NCBI GenBank assembly: GCA_028141225.1
Contig: JAOIPS010000009.1
Span: forward strand, 1 to 48,896
Direction of reading: 5' to 3'
DNA length: 48,896 bases
DNA from: Prochlorococcus sp. AH-736-L23
Lineage (GTDB): Bacteria; Cyanobacteriota; Cyanobacteriia; PCC-6307; Cyanobiaceae
Numbering within the stretch: position 1 is the first letter of the stretch; every line of letters begins with the position of its first letter. This document shows positions 1 to 7,556 of the stretch, piece after piece. The notes below the pieces were generated by a model, which saw only the letters and a program-made list of their open reading frames with translations, did not search any database and was not told the origin of the DNA. The translations under genes were made by a program, and so were the position numbers.

Positions 1-569
1 GCTTTCTTAGAACCAGGCAATAATGCAATGTAGTGTTTTTCTTTATTTTTTAGTGATATTTCGCTATTAAGTTTGATATCTGCCATCAAATCGCCAATTA
101 CTTTACATTTATATTTATATCTTTTAGGTATTAACTCTTTTACTTTTACATTCATAGCAGCAATTTCATTAGTCCATTTAGGCCATCGTGAAACCCATTC
201 AGCATATGTGATATTTAAATAACCTAATCTTTTAGCTAATAAAATGCTCCAAAATTGATCCCCACCAAGGAAAATAACTATCCCTTTTTTTGGCCAATCA
301 GCAAAAGAATATGGCTTTATCAATAATTTCCAAAAACTTTTGGCTTTTGTAATTAATTCGAATTTATTCCATGAATTTGCAACTAAAAATTCTTTGCCAG
401 TGGCATTTGGGCAAGGAACAAGGACTAACCTAAGAGTGAAATCTTGTTTATCTTTATCACATAGTGATTTATTTATTTTGTTTAGCTCATCCACTACAGG
501 ATTTACCCATGTAGTTAATTCACCAGGACCATTGGAAATTATAACTACTGCAACTGATTCTTTTTTCAT
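1..569 (-). CDS. Lipid-A-disaccharide synthase-related protein (partial, C-terminus outside window)
   Basis: About 190 N-terminal residues are visible; the gene runs off the left edge. The chain opens with a nucleotide-sugar-transferase-like strand and a glycine loop (VVIISNGPGELTTWVNP) and later has FLGGDQFWS, YAEWVSRWP and IALLPGSKK. This resembles LpxB-type family-19 glycosyltransferases, in the divergent form that cyanobacteria carry. Whether it makes a lipid-A disaccharide is not shown here; a related lipid glycosyl transfer is an inference. I chose the ATG at 569. An in-frame ATG at 590 lies only 4 bases past the tRNA-Leu end, so its ribosome site would fall inside the tRNA. The gene is probably co-transcribed with, and processed from, the tRNA. 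Confidence 0.6.
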   Translation of the reverse strand, partial: MKKESVAVVIISNGPGELTTWVNPVVDELNKINKSLCDKDKQDFTLRLVLVPCPNATGKEFLVANSWNKFELITKAKSFWKLLIKPYSFADWPKKGIVIFLGGDQFWSILLAKRLGYLNITYAEWVSRWPKWTNEIAAMNVKVKELIPKRYKYKCKVIGDLMADIKLNSEISLKNKEKHYIALLPGSKK

Positions 570-594
570 TGCAGTTAAACCAGAATACATTAAA

Positions 595-676
595 TGCGGA
601 CGGCGAGACTTGAACTCGCAAGGCCGAAGCCACACGCTCCTTAGACGTGCGCGTCTACCAATTCCGCCACGTCCGC
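595..676 (-). tRNA. tRNA-Leu, anticodon AAG by inspection
   Basis: The minus strand folds as a class II tRNA. The 7-bp acceptor stem GCGGACG/CGTCCGC is followed by A73, with a D arm containing AATTGGTAGA. The anticodon stem CACGT/GCGTG encloses the loop CTAAGGA. The long variable arm is GGC-TTCG-GCC, and the T arm is GCGAG-TTCAAGT-CTCGC. Position 33 is T, which places AAG at 34-36, decoding leucine CUU and possibly other CUN codons. CCA is not encoded. It sits immediately upstream of the LpxB-like gene on the same strand. Leucine identity is secure from the variable arm. An A at position 34 is unusual for a bacterial leucine tRNA. Confidence 0.93.
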
Positions 677-711
677 AAAGGGTTTTCAGCAGCCGGGGGA
701 TGCTTAAACCT

Positions 712-747
712 TAAAAATATCATACATTATTGGCTGAGTTAAGCATG
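712..747 (-). promoter_or_regulatory. Possible promoter of tRNA-Leu
   Basis: On the minus strand a TATGAT hexamer at 724-719 is a good sigma-70 -10 element about 43 bases upstream of the tRNA 5' end. The corresponding -35 region (about 747-742, CATGCT) matches poorly, which is common in these AT-rich genomes. This is a pattern match only. Confidence 0.3.
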
Positions 748-936
748 TAGTTCGAAAAGAGTTTTTTTGAATATGATGAATAATTTTTCTATTGCATAAA
801 ACAAATATTTATACATATATAACGTTTTAGGTTGTATTGTAAAAAATGTCCTCTGATCACTAAAAAATTTTGTTGAATACTTTGGCAAATAATTTTTTAT
901 TTTAAGTCATTTCATTTCTTCAATTTTATTTTCATA

Positions 937-2286
937 ATGGTTGAAAAAGTTTTAATTGCTAATCGTGGAGAAATAGCTTTACGAATTGTCAGAAGTTGTA
1001 GAGAACTTGGTATTGCGACGGTTGCAGTTTTTAGCACTGTAGATAAAAAAGCATTGCATGTTCAGCTTGCTGATGAGGCGGTTTGCGTTGGAGATTCATT
1101 AAGTAATAAGAGTTATTTAAATATTCCAAATATACTTGCTGCTGCTACATCGAGAGGAGTTGATGCTATTCATCCTGGTTATGGATTTCTTGCGGAAAAT
1201 GATAAATTTGCTGAGATGTGTAACGATCACGGCATAGTTTTTATTGGCCCATCTCCTAAAGCTATTAGATCTATGGGAGATAAATCTACAGCTAAAGAAA
1301 CTATGGAAGCAGTTGGAGTTCCAACAGTACCTGGTAGTAAAGGCTTGTTATCAAATGTTGATGAGGCTTATAAATTGGCAGATGATATTGGCTATCCAGT
1401 AATTATTAAAGCGACTGCGGGAGGAGGCGGAAGAGGTATGAGGTTGGTTGAAAACTCTGATAATCTCGAAAAAATGTTTAAAGCAGCTCAAGGTGAAGCA
1501 GAAGCAGCATTTGGTAATGATGGTTTATATATGGAGAAATTTATAAAGAAGCCAAGACACGTAGAAATTCAAATTTTGGCCGACAGGTCGGGTAATGTTG
1601 TGCATTTAGGAGAGAGAGATTGTTCAGTTCAAAGAAGACATCAGAAGTTGCTAGAAGAGTCTCCTAGTCCTGCAATTAACACTGAGCTAAGAAAAAAAAT
1701 GGGGAATGCAGCTATTGCTGCTGCAAAAAGTATAGGCTACGAAGGGGCGGGGACAGTTGAATTTTTAGTTGATGATGATGATAATTTTTATTTTATGGAG
1801 ATGAATACTAGGATTCAAGTTGAACATCCTGTCACTGAAATGGTTACAGGAGTTGATTTAATAGCTGAACAAATTAAAATCGCAAGCGGGGAAAATTTAG
1901 AATTTAATCAGGATGATATCCATTTAAACGGTCATGCCATTGAATGTAGAATCAATGCTGAAGATCCTTCTCACAATTTCCGACCATCACCTGGAAAAAT
2001 TACTGGGTGGCTTCCTCCTGGTGGCCCTGGTGTAAGGGTGGATAGTCATGTTTATACAGGCTATGAAATACCTCCTTTCTATGACTCATTAATTGGTAAA
2101 TTAATAGTCTGGGGAAAAGATCGTAATACTGCAATTAAGCGTATGAACAGAGCTTTAAATGAATGTGCAGTAACTGGTATTCCTACAACAATTAATTTTC
2201 ATCTAACCTTACTGAATAAATCTAAATTTAAGCAGGGTAAAATACACACTAAATATGTAGAAGAAGAATTATTGCCAAATTACTGA
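937..2286 (+). CDS. accC: Acetyl-CoA carboxylase, biotin carboxylase subunit
   Basis: AccC carboxylates the biotin on BCCP using ATP and bicarbonate, the first half of the acetyl-CoA carboxylase reaction that commits carbon to fatty acids; it is cytosolic. The 449-aa length is normal. The N-terminal motif [15 protein letters not shown] is typical. The ATP-grasp glycine loop GGGGRGM lies near residues 162-168, followed by [16 protein letters not shown] and the active-site stretch [15 protein letters not shown]. It stands alone on the plus strand after a 260-base leader, away from other fatty-acid genes, and faces yggT 18 bases downstream. Confidence 0.97.
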   Translation: MVEKVLIANRGEIALRIVRSCRELGIATVAVFSTVDKKALHVQLADEAVCVGDSLSNKSYLNIPNILAAATSRGVDAIHPGYGFLAENDKFAEMCNDHGIVFIGPSPKAIRSMGDKSTAKETMEAVGVPTVPGSKGLLSNVDEAYKLADDIGYPVIIKATAGGGGRGMRLVENSDNLEKMFKAAQGEAEAAFGNDGLYMEKFIKKPRHVEIQILADRSGNVVHLGERDCSVQRRHQKLLEESPSPAINTELRKKMGNAAIAAAKSIGYEGAGTVEFLVDDDDNFYFMEMNTRIQVEHPVTEMVTGVDLIAEQIKIASGENLEFNQDDIHLNGHAIECRINAEDPSHNFRPSPGKITGWLPPGGPGVRVDSHVYTGYEIPPFYDSLIGKLIVWGKDRNTAIKRMNRALNECAVTGIPTTINFHLTLLNKSKFKQGKIHTKYVEEELLPNY

Positions 2287-2304
2287 GAAATAATTAAATG
2301 ATTT

Positions 2305-2619
2305 CTATGAAATATGTGTATGCAATGCAAGTTTTATAAGCCCTTGCTGGCCGACTAAAATTTCTCGTAAAAAGCTTATAACTCCGATCCAAATGACGGG
2401 TCCAACATCAACGCCTCCAATAGGAGGAATTAGTTTTCTTGTTAAATTGAGAATATAGCTTGATGGTATTGAAATTAATAACCATAAACCTTTACTTAAA
2501 TCAATTTTTGGGTACCAAGTAAGAATTAATCTTACTAGAAAGACTATAGTTAGATATGAAAGAGAAATTCCTAAACTAATATCTAAAATTTGAAGAGAGT
2601 TTACAAGCAAGGAAATCAC
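2305..2619 (-). CDS. YggT family membrane protein
   Basis: A 104-aa protein with hydrophobic segments near residues 14-35 and 77-92 and the YggT-type stretch RLILTWYPKIDLSKG...LIPPIGGVDVGPVIW. In cyanobacteria and chloroplasts YggT/CCB3-like proteins belong to the inner or thylakoid membrane and have been linked to thylakoid nucleoid distribution and cytochrome b6f assembly; which role applies here cannot be told. The start is GTG at 2619. It converges with accC. Its promoter must lie in the 81 bases shared with divergent psbX. Confidence 0.85.
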   Translation of the reverse strand: MISLLVNSLQILDISLGISLSYLTIVFLVRLILTWYPKIDLSKGLWLLISIPSSYILNLTRKLIPPIGGVDVGPVIWIGVISFLREILVGQQGLIKLALHTHIS

Positions 2620-2700
2620 AATTATTTAATTCATCTTAATAAATAACCCATTGAAACGTATTTAATTCGTATTATAAATTGAGAATTTAATATTTAAAAA

Positions 2701-2886
2701 GTGTTTCAAATCTCAAATTTATTACTAGCCGCAGATTTTTCTGCTGAAGTTGCAAATAATTCTGCTGTTGGAATGATAGGTAGTTTTATTGCTGCTGCTT
2801 TACTTATCGTTATTCCAGCTACTGCATTTTTGATTTTTGTCAGCCAGAAAGATTCGCTGGATCGTACTTCTACTGGAAGACGCTAG
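2701..2886 (+). CDS. psbX: Photosystem II protein PsbX
   Basis: This 61-aa protein has one membrane helix (about residues 25-46, [22 protein letters not shown] in sense) followed by [16 protein letters not shown], the PsbX C-terminal pattern. PsbX is a single-span subunit at the photosystem II periphery near cytochrome b559 and affects plastoquinone exchange at QB. The Prochlorococcus form has a longer N-terminus than the roughly 40-aa PsbX of many other cyanobacteria. The start is GTG at 2701; no in-frame ATG lies upstream of the helix. ycf66 follows 78 bases downstream. Confidence 0.88.
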   Translation: MFQISNLLLAADFSAEVANNSAVGMIGSFIAAALLIVIPATAFLIFVSQKDSLDRTSTGRR

Positions 2887-2964
2887 TTTTTGTAGAAGTT
2901 TCAAGTAAACTATATGTAGGGGATATAAGAAACCCTTTAAAAAATAAATTTTTGGAGTAAGAAT

Positions 2965-3894
2965 GTGGTCAATGCTAGTCTCAATTGGGCCAGTATTGTT
3001 GGTATAGTTCTCGCGGTATGTGGGGGAGGCCTTTATTTTTTGAGGTCTTTTAAGCCTGCTTTGGCAAGGGATTATGATGTTTTCTTCGCGGCAATTGGAC
3101 TTCTTTGCGGAGGAATATTATTTTTTCAAGGCTGGAGGTTAGATCCTATCCTTCAGTTTGGTCAGTTTTTATTAGCAGGAACTACAGTTTTTTTCGCATA
3201 TGAAAGTGTGCGATTGAGGGGAGTTGCTACGGATCAAGCTAGAAGGTCATCTTATTTTGATGATGATCCTATTTCTGATGTTCCCAGAAATTCTAGAGGC
3301 CGATTTAATGATGATTATGATAGGTTTGAAGAATCTGAAAGACTGTCCAGAAGATTTAAACCTCAAGAAGATGAATTTCAAGAAGAATATACGGAGGGGA
3401 GATCTCGTAGGAGGAATGTTTCAAGAGCTATCCCTTCTGCAGCAGCAAGTAGAAGTAGGCCATCTACAAGGGAAATAAGTCAGTTTGAAAATGATGAACC
3501 TATAAGAAGGAGAAGACAGACTTCTGAAGATAGAAATAGTAAACAACCAGAAACAAATAACTTTGGTGAGAGAAGAAATTTATCTCGTGATGAAGTTAAA
3601 ACAGGGTCAAGACCTAGAATGAATCGTACAGTCTCTAGACGAGATAATATCTCTGCTCCTGGTGATTCTTCTCCATTAAGAAAGAAACCTAATAGATCCC
3701 CTATTAGGCAGCAAACTTCAACAGCTCAAGTAGAAGATGCTTCATTTAAAGATGCTAATCAAGCTAAAAAATCACGTGAAACTCGTAGAGTAAGCTCCTC
3801 AGCTAGATCAAGTTCAAAAAATCAAAATAGTAGATATAACGTCGGAATAAACAAGAAGAAACCAAGAGATAACAGTTCTAGATTTGATGATTAG
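2965..3894 (+). CDS. ycf66: Ycf66 family protein with long basic disordered tail
   Basis: Residues 1-85 carry the Ycf66 pattern: MVNASLNWASIVGIVLAV, then hydrophobic segments near 10-27, 40-55 and 68-82. The remaining 220 residues are low-complexity, rich in Arg, Ser, Asp and Asn with many RR and SR pairs, and predicted disordered by eye. Ycf66 is a conserved cyanobacterial and plastid membrane protein with no firm function. I chose GTG at 2965 because a GGAG ribosome site sits 7 bases upstream and family members begin MVN. The gene abuts the convergent hli gene with no intervening base. Confidence 0.85.
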   Translation: MVNASLNWASIVGIVLAVCGGGLYFLRSFKPALARDYDVFFAAIGLLCGGILFFQGWRLDPILQFGQFLLAGTTVFFAYESVRLRGVATDQARRSSYFDDDPISDVPRNSRGRFNDDYDRFEESERLSRRFKPQEDEFQEEYTEGRSRRRNVSRAIPSAAASRSRPSTREISQFENDEPIRRRRQTSEDRNSKQPETNNFGERRNLSRDEVKTGSRPRMNRTVSRRDNISAPGDSSPLRKKPNRSPIRQQTSTAQVEDASFKDANQAKKSRETRRVSSSARSSSKNQNSRYNVGINKKKPRDNSSRFDD

Positions 3895-4170
3895 TTATAA
3901 GATTCCTGACCATTTTAAAAACGATTGTTTACTAAATAATTCAATCAATATTATTGCAAGGAAGCCAATCATTGCAAATCTTCCATTAGTAATTTCAGAA
4001 TAATTACTCCATCCAAATTTATATTCATCTTTAATTTCTATAGATTTTTCATTTAATTTATTGTCTCCAATTTGTTCATTGATGTAATTTGGATCTTTCT
4101 GCTGTTCTATCAAACTCTCATTATCTAAATTAGTAACTTCTGAGTTAGTTTGTTCTTCTTTAGAGTTCAT
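3895..4170 (-). CDS. High-light-inducible protein (HLIP) with extended N-terminus
   Basis: The C-terminal 40 residues contain the single chlorophyll-binding helix motif ExxNGRxAMIGF, with Glu59, Asn62 and Arg64, then a hydrophobic run to residue 80. HLIPs bind chlorophyll and carotenoid, quench energy and protect or help assemble photosystem II. The first 50 residues are acidic and polar, an extension short HLIPs lack. It follows the ABC transporter gene by 8 bases on the same strand, so it is probably the last gene of the def operon. An internal light-stress promoter within the transporter gene remains possible. Confidence 0.92.
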   Translation of the reverse strand: MNSKEEQTNSEVTNLDNESLIEQQKDPNYINEQIGDNKLNEKSIEIKDEYKFGWSNYSEITNGRFAMIGFLAIILIELFSKQSFLKWSGIL

Positions 4171-4178
4171 TTTTTTTG

Positions 4179-6164
4179 TTAATCCTTAAAATTATACTTA
4201 TCAGAAGTCAATAATTTCCAGTCTCCTTGTCCATTTAATTCTAAAATATTCTCGTGAAAATCTTTTAAGCTAGGTCTATGTCCAACACTAATAAGAGAAA
4301 GTTCTCGTTTCTTTAGTAAACTATAAAGTTTTTTTTCAGTGTTAATATCTAAAGCACTTGTTGCTTCATCGAGTACTGCAAATCTTGGAGAATTTAGTAA
4401 GAGTCTTGCAAAAGCCAATCTTTGTTGCTCTCCTAGGGAAAGAATTCGTGGCCAATCTTGTTTGATATCAAGATTAGGATACCGATCCACTAAGGTTTTT
4501 AAATTTACTTCATGTAGCACAGAAGTAAGATGTTCATCACTAAATTTCTTAACTTCCGTGGGATAACATAATTGTTCCCTTAAAGAACCAAGTAACATAT
4601 ACGGTTTTTGAGGTATGAATAATAATTCTCCAATTTTTGGTTTTTTAATTACTCCCTGATTGGGTTCCCATAATCCACTAATCATTCTTAGTAAAGATGT
4701 TTTTCCGCACCCAGATGGACCTACAACCAAAAGTGATTGATTATTGTCGATGCTTAAATTTAAATTTTTAATTATTGTTTTATTTGATCCTGGTGGGCAA
4801 AGGTCAGCATTATTAATAAGAATTGAGGGGTAATCTGAAATAACGTTTTGATTGCTTGTTGGGTTGGTTTGACTAATGGATTCAACTTTGGATTGAAATC
4901 CTTCTAATCTGCCAATACCAGCAGTAAATTTTGCAAGTTCTTCGATTTGATTAACAATAAAAAATAACGAACCTTCAACCATTCCAAATGCAAAGCTTGC
5001 CTGAATAAAGCGTCCATAATCAATATCACCTTTAAAGTAAGGGATTGCCATTATTAAATATGGAAAGAAATTTCCAGCATAATTAATAGATCTTCTCATG
5101 ACGTCTATTATTACTCTCCATATAATCAGTAAATTAAAGTTTCTCACCACCTCTCCTAAACGTCTTTCAGTTTCACTTCGCTCAGGATTCTCCCCAGAGT
5201 AAAATGCTATTGATTCAGCATTATCTCTAATATGTACTAAGCCGTATCGAAAATCTGCTTCATATCTAAGTTGATCAAAGTCAATCTTTACAAGATTCTT
5301 TCCAGCAATTAAAAGGATAGAAGTTGCAAATGCAGCGTAACCAAATAAAGAAAAAGTAAGCGTTGTACTAATACTCCATAAAATAAGAATATTTAGTGAA
5401 AATGTTAGTAGGGCATCAAAAATACCTAATGTGAAAGAAAGACTTTGCCCGGTAAAAGCTCGGGTATCATCAGTTATTCTTTGATCAGGATTATCTACAT
5501 CGGTTTGTTCCTCATCATTGGGATTTAATTGGTAATAAGCTTTATTAGTCATATAATCTTTGACTAAACTTTTTGAAAGCCATTCTCTCCAAATTATTCC
5601 TAACTTATATGTAAAAAATATTTGGGAAACACGGATTGGTAGAGCTACAGCAAAACAACATGCGTAAATCCCCAATATTCGATAAAATCCATCTTCTTGT
5701 TTTTCTACTAAAGCATTTGTTAAATCTCTTGCAATGAATCCAATACCTGCGTTTATTCCGTTTACAGCTAAAAGCATTAACACAATTATCGCGAGGAATA
5801 ACCAATGTAACCATCTACGGTTTTTTAATTGACGTCTTAAGCTAAAAAAGCTCCCTGATCCAATTAAAAATAAGGCAGAGAAAACCAATCCCCAGCTACC
5901 AGCCCATATTGAATTGACAGTACTTACTACACCTCCGAAATACTTTTCAAGAAAAATTGGTTGGAAGCTTTCAAAAAAACTGATTATTCCTGTAAGACCA
6001 ACAAGTACTACTCCACCAACACAAAATAAAAGAGAAATCAAAAGCCATATGAATTGAAATCCATTACATTGATCTATTGGAAGAAAAAACGGCTGAGATA
6101 ACTTCCTTAATTTTCGTAATTGGTACAGTATTTTTGATTTATTATTAACTGCTTTATTCATCAC
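4179..6164 (-). CDS. ABC transporter, fused permease and ATPase (SbmA/BacA-ABCD type)
   Basis: This 661-aa half-transporter has an N-terminal membrane domain (about 35-440) with roughly six helices and the family motif DNPDQRI near 224-230, followed by an ATPase domain. Walker A GPSGCGKT is at 482-489, signature LSLGEQQ at 575-581, and Walker B FAVLDE at 595-600. It should act as a homodimer in the cytoplasmic or thylakoid membrane. Relatives move peptides, very-long-chain acyl-CoA or cobalamin; the substrate here is unknown. The second codon (6161) is also ATG. It sits mid-operon between a small membrane gene and hli. Confidence 0.9.
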   Translation of the reverse strand: MMNKAVNNKSKILYQLRKLRKLSQPFFLPIDQCNGFQFIWLLISLLFCVGGVVLVGLTGIISFFESFQPIFLEKYFGGVVSTVNSIWAGSWGLVFSALFLIGSGSFFSLRRQLKNRRWLHWLFLAIIVLMLLAVNGINAGIGFIARDLTNALVEKQEDGFYRILGIYACCFAVALPIRVSQIFFTYKLGIIWREWLSKSLVKDYMTNKAYYQLNPNDEEQTDVDNPDQRITDDTRAFTGQSLSFTLGIFDALLTFSLNILILWSISTTLTFSLFGYAAFATSILLIAGKNLVKIDFDQLRYEADFRYGLVHIRDNAESIAFYSGENPERSETERRLGEVVRNFNLLIIWRVIIDVMRRSINYAGNFFPYLIMAIPYFKGDIDYGRFIQASFAFGMVEGSLFFIVNQIEELAKFTAGIGRLEGFQSKVESISQTNPTSNQNVISDYPSILINNADLCPPGSNKTIIKNLNLSIDNNQSLLVVGPSGCGKTSLLRMISGLWEPNQGVIKKPKIGELLFIPQKPYMLLGSLREQLCYPTEVKKFSDEHLTSVLHEVNLKTLVDRYPNLDIKQDWPRILSLGEQQRLAFARLLLNSPRFAVLDEATSALDINTEKKLYSLLKKRELSLISVGHRPSLKDFHENILELNGQGDWKLLTSDKYNFKD

Positions 6165-6203
6165 TCGTCAAGTTTTATAAGGTAAATTATAACTTTAAGT
6201 AGT

Positions 6204-6482
6204 CTATTGACCAAAGCCAATAAATGAAAGTGCCCATTCAGGCAAATTTAAGTAATTCAAAATTGTTATGTCAAATTCATGAACTTTTGGAAAAGATTTA
6301 TCTAATACCCACCATAAAAGAAAAGGTAGATTAAATAAGATTTGTAATTGCCATTTATAAGTTAAAACTCTCCAAATTTTTTTTAACTTATTTTTGAGAG
6401 AATCGTCTAGATCTTCCCAATTTTTTGATATTAAATTGAATAAATTTTTGGATTCTTTATTTAAGGAATCTGGTGTATTCAT
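6204..6482 (-). CDS. Conserved hypothetical small membrane-associated protein
   Basis: This 92-aa protein is not recognised. Its first half is polar and helical (SKNWEDLDDSLKNKLKKIWRV). The stretch near 46-62 (WQLQILFNLPFLLWWVLD) is Trp-rich and hydrophobic enough to enter a membrane. It starts with ATG at 6482. It lies 46 bases after the HIT gene and 39 bases before the ABC transporter on the same strand, so it is probably co-transcribed and may be an accessory to the transporter. That role rests on position only. Confidence 0.72.
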   Translation of the reverse strand: MNTPDSLNKESKNLFNLISKNWEDLDDSLKNKLKKIWRVLTYKWQLQILFNLPFLLWWVLDKSFPKVHEFDITILNYLNLPEWALSFIGFGQ

Positions 6483-6528
6483 TTTGTTTTTTTCTTATTT
6501 ATAACCCATAAACATTTCTTTCGAGAGT

Positions 6529-6870
6529 TTAACCTGGGGGCCAATTCATTTTTCTTCCAGATAAAAAATGAATATGTAAATGAAAAACTGTTTGTCCCGA
6601 TTCTGATCCAGTATTAATTACTGTTCTCCAATTAGTTAAATTTTTTGATTTAGCTATTTTGCTACCAATAAAAAGTAAATGCCCTAATAAACTTGCATCT
6701 TCTTCAATACAATCTAATAAACTAATGATTGGCTTTTTGGGAATCACTAAAAAATGTACTGGTGCTTGCGCTTGGATATCATTAAATGCAATACATAACT
6801 CATCTTCATAAAGCTTATCGCAGGGAATTTCTTCATTAATTATTTTTTGAAATATTGTAGTTTCAGTCAT
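6529..6870 (-). CDS. HIT family nucleotide hydrolase (Hint type)
   Basis: This 113-aa protein carries the histidine triad HLHIH at 97-101 and the upstream FNDIQAQAPVHFLVIPK strand typical of HinT/PKCI enzymes. These hydrolyse purine nucleoside phosphoramidates such as aminoacyl-AMP in the cytosol. Length and motif spacing are normal and the triad is intact. It begins 4 bases after the def stop codon, so it is translated from the same message as peptide deformylase. Confidence 0.93.
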   Translation of the reverse strand: MTETTIFQKIINEEIPCDKLYEDELCIAFNDIQAQAPVHFLVIPKKPIISLLDCIEEDASLLGHLLFIGSKIAKSKNLTNWRTVINTGSESGQTVFHLHIHFLSGRKMNWPPG

Positions 6871-6874
6871 TAGA

Positions 6875-7480
6875 TTAATTAATAGAAATTACGTCTTTTT
6901 CGTTAAACCCTTCTTTTATAAGTTCTTTGTTCAATTCATCTTTTGATGTAACTCTATCTACAAATAATATTCCGTTTAAGTGATCCATTTCGTGTTGAAT
7001 ACACCTCGCCAGAAGTCCATCTGCTTTCATTTTTCGTGGTCTCCCCATTTCATCTCTAAATTTTAATTTGATAGTTGATGGTCTAACTACATTCAAATAG
7101 ACGCCAGGGATACTAAGGCAGCCTTCTTCGTATGAATTAAGGGTTGTTCCAAAGTCTGTAATTTCTGGATTGATTAATATTAGAGGCTCTGCTGCTGAAT
7201 CTTCAAAATTTACATCTATTACAAGAAGCTCTTTGTTGATACCAATTTGAGGTGCGGCTAGTCCAATTCCTTTTGCTGCATACATGCTTTGAAGCATTTC
7301 TCTAGCAAGTTTTCTGATCGATTCATCAACCTTGGTTATTCTTTTGGAATTTTGTCTTAATACATCATCACCAAGTTTATAAATGTCCAGAGATGGCTTA
7401 GCTTTTTGCTCTTTTGCAATTTTTTCCGAGCTTCCATTTGTTCTTGACTTTTTTGCAAGTTGTGAAAAATGGTTTGCCAC
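6875..7480 (-). CDS. def: Peptide deformylase
   Basis: This removes the formyl group from the initiator methionine of new proteins, using a metal ion. All three family motifs are intact: GIGLAAPQIG at 71-80, EEGCLSIPG at 118-126 with metal ligand Cys121, and HEMDH at 163-167. The 201-aa chain has a polar Ser/Lys extension of about 30 residues before the catalytic domain, usual for cyanobacterial type I deformylases. The start is GTG at 7480. It heads the leftward operon def - HIT - unknown - ABC transporter - hli. The 76-base gap to the divergent peptidase gene must hold both promoters. Confidence 0.95.
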   Translation of the reverse strand: MANHFSQLAKKSRTNGSSEKIAKEQKAKPSLDIYKLGDDVLRQNSKRITKVDESIRKLAREMLQSMYAAKGIGLAAPQIGINKELLVIDVNFEDSAAEPLILINPEITDFGTTLNSYEEGCLSIPGVYLNVVRPSTIKLKFRDEMGRPRKMKADGLLARCIQHEMDHLNGILFVDRVTSKDELNKELIKEGFNEKDVISIN

Positions 7481-7556
7481 GTTAAAAAAGTTTTTAATTA
7501 AGAGTTTAGCTATAAAAATACTAGCACTTTAATTTACGTTCTTTATAAATTTTTAA

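Noticed and set aside
340..714. 124-aa plus-strand frame
   Set aside because: It is antisense to the LpxB-like gene and runs through the tRNA-Leu gene; the tRNA structure rules out a coding role.
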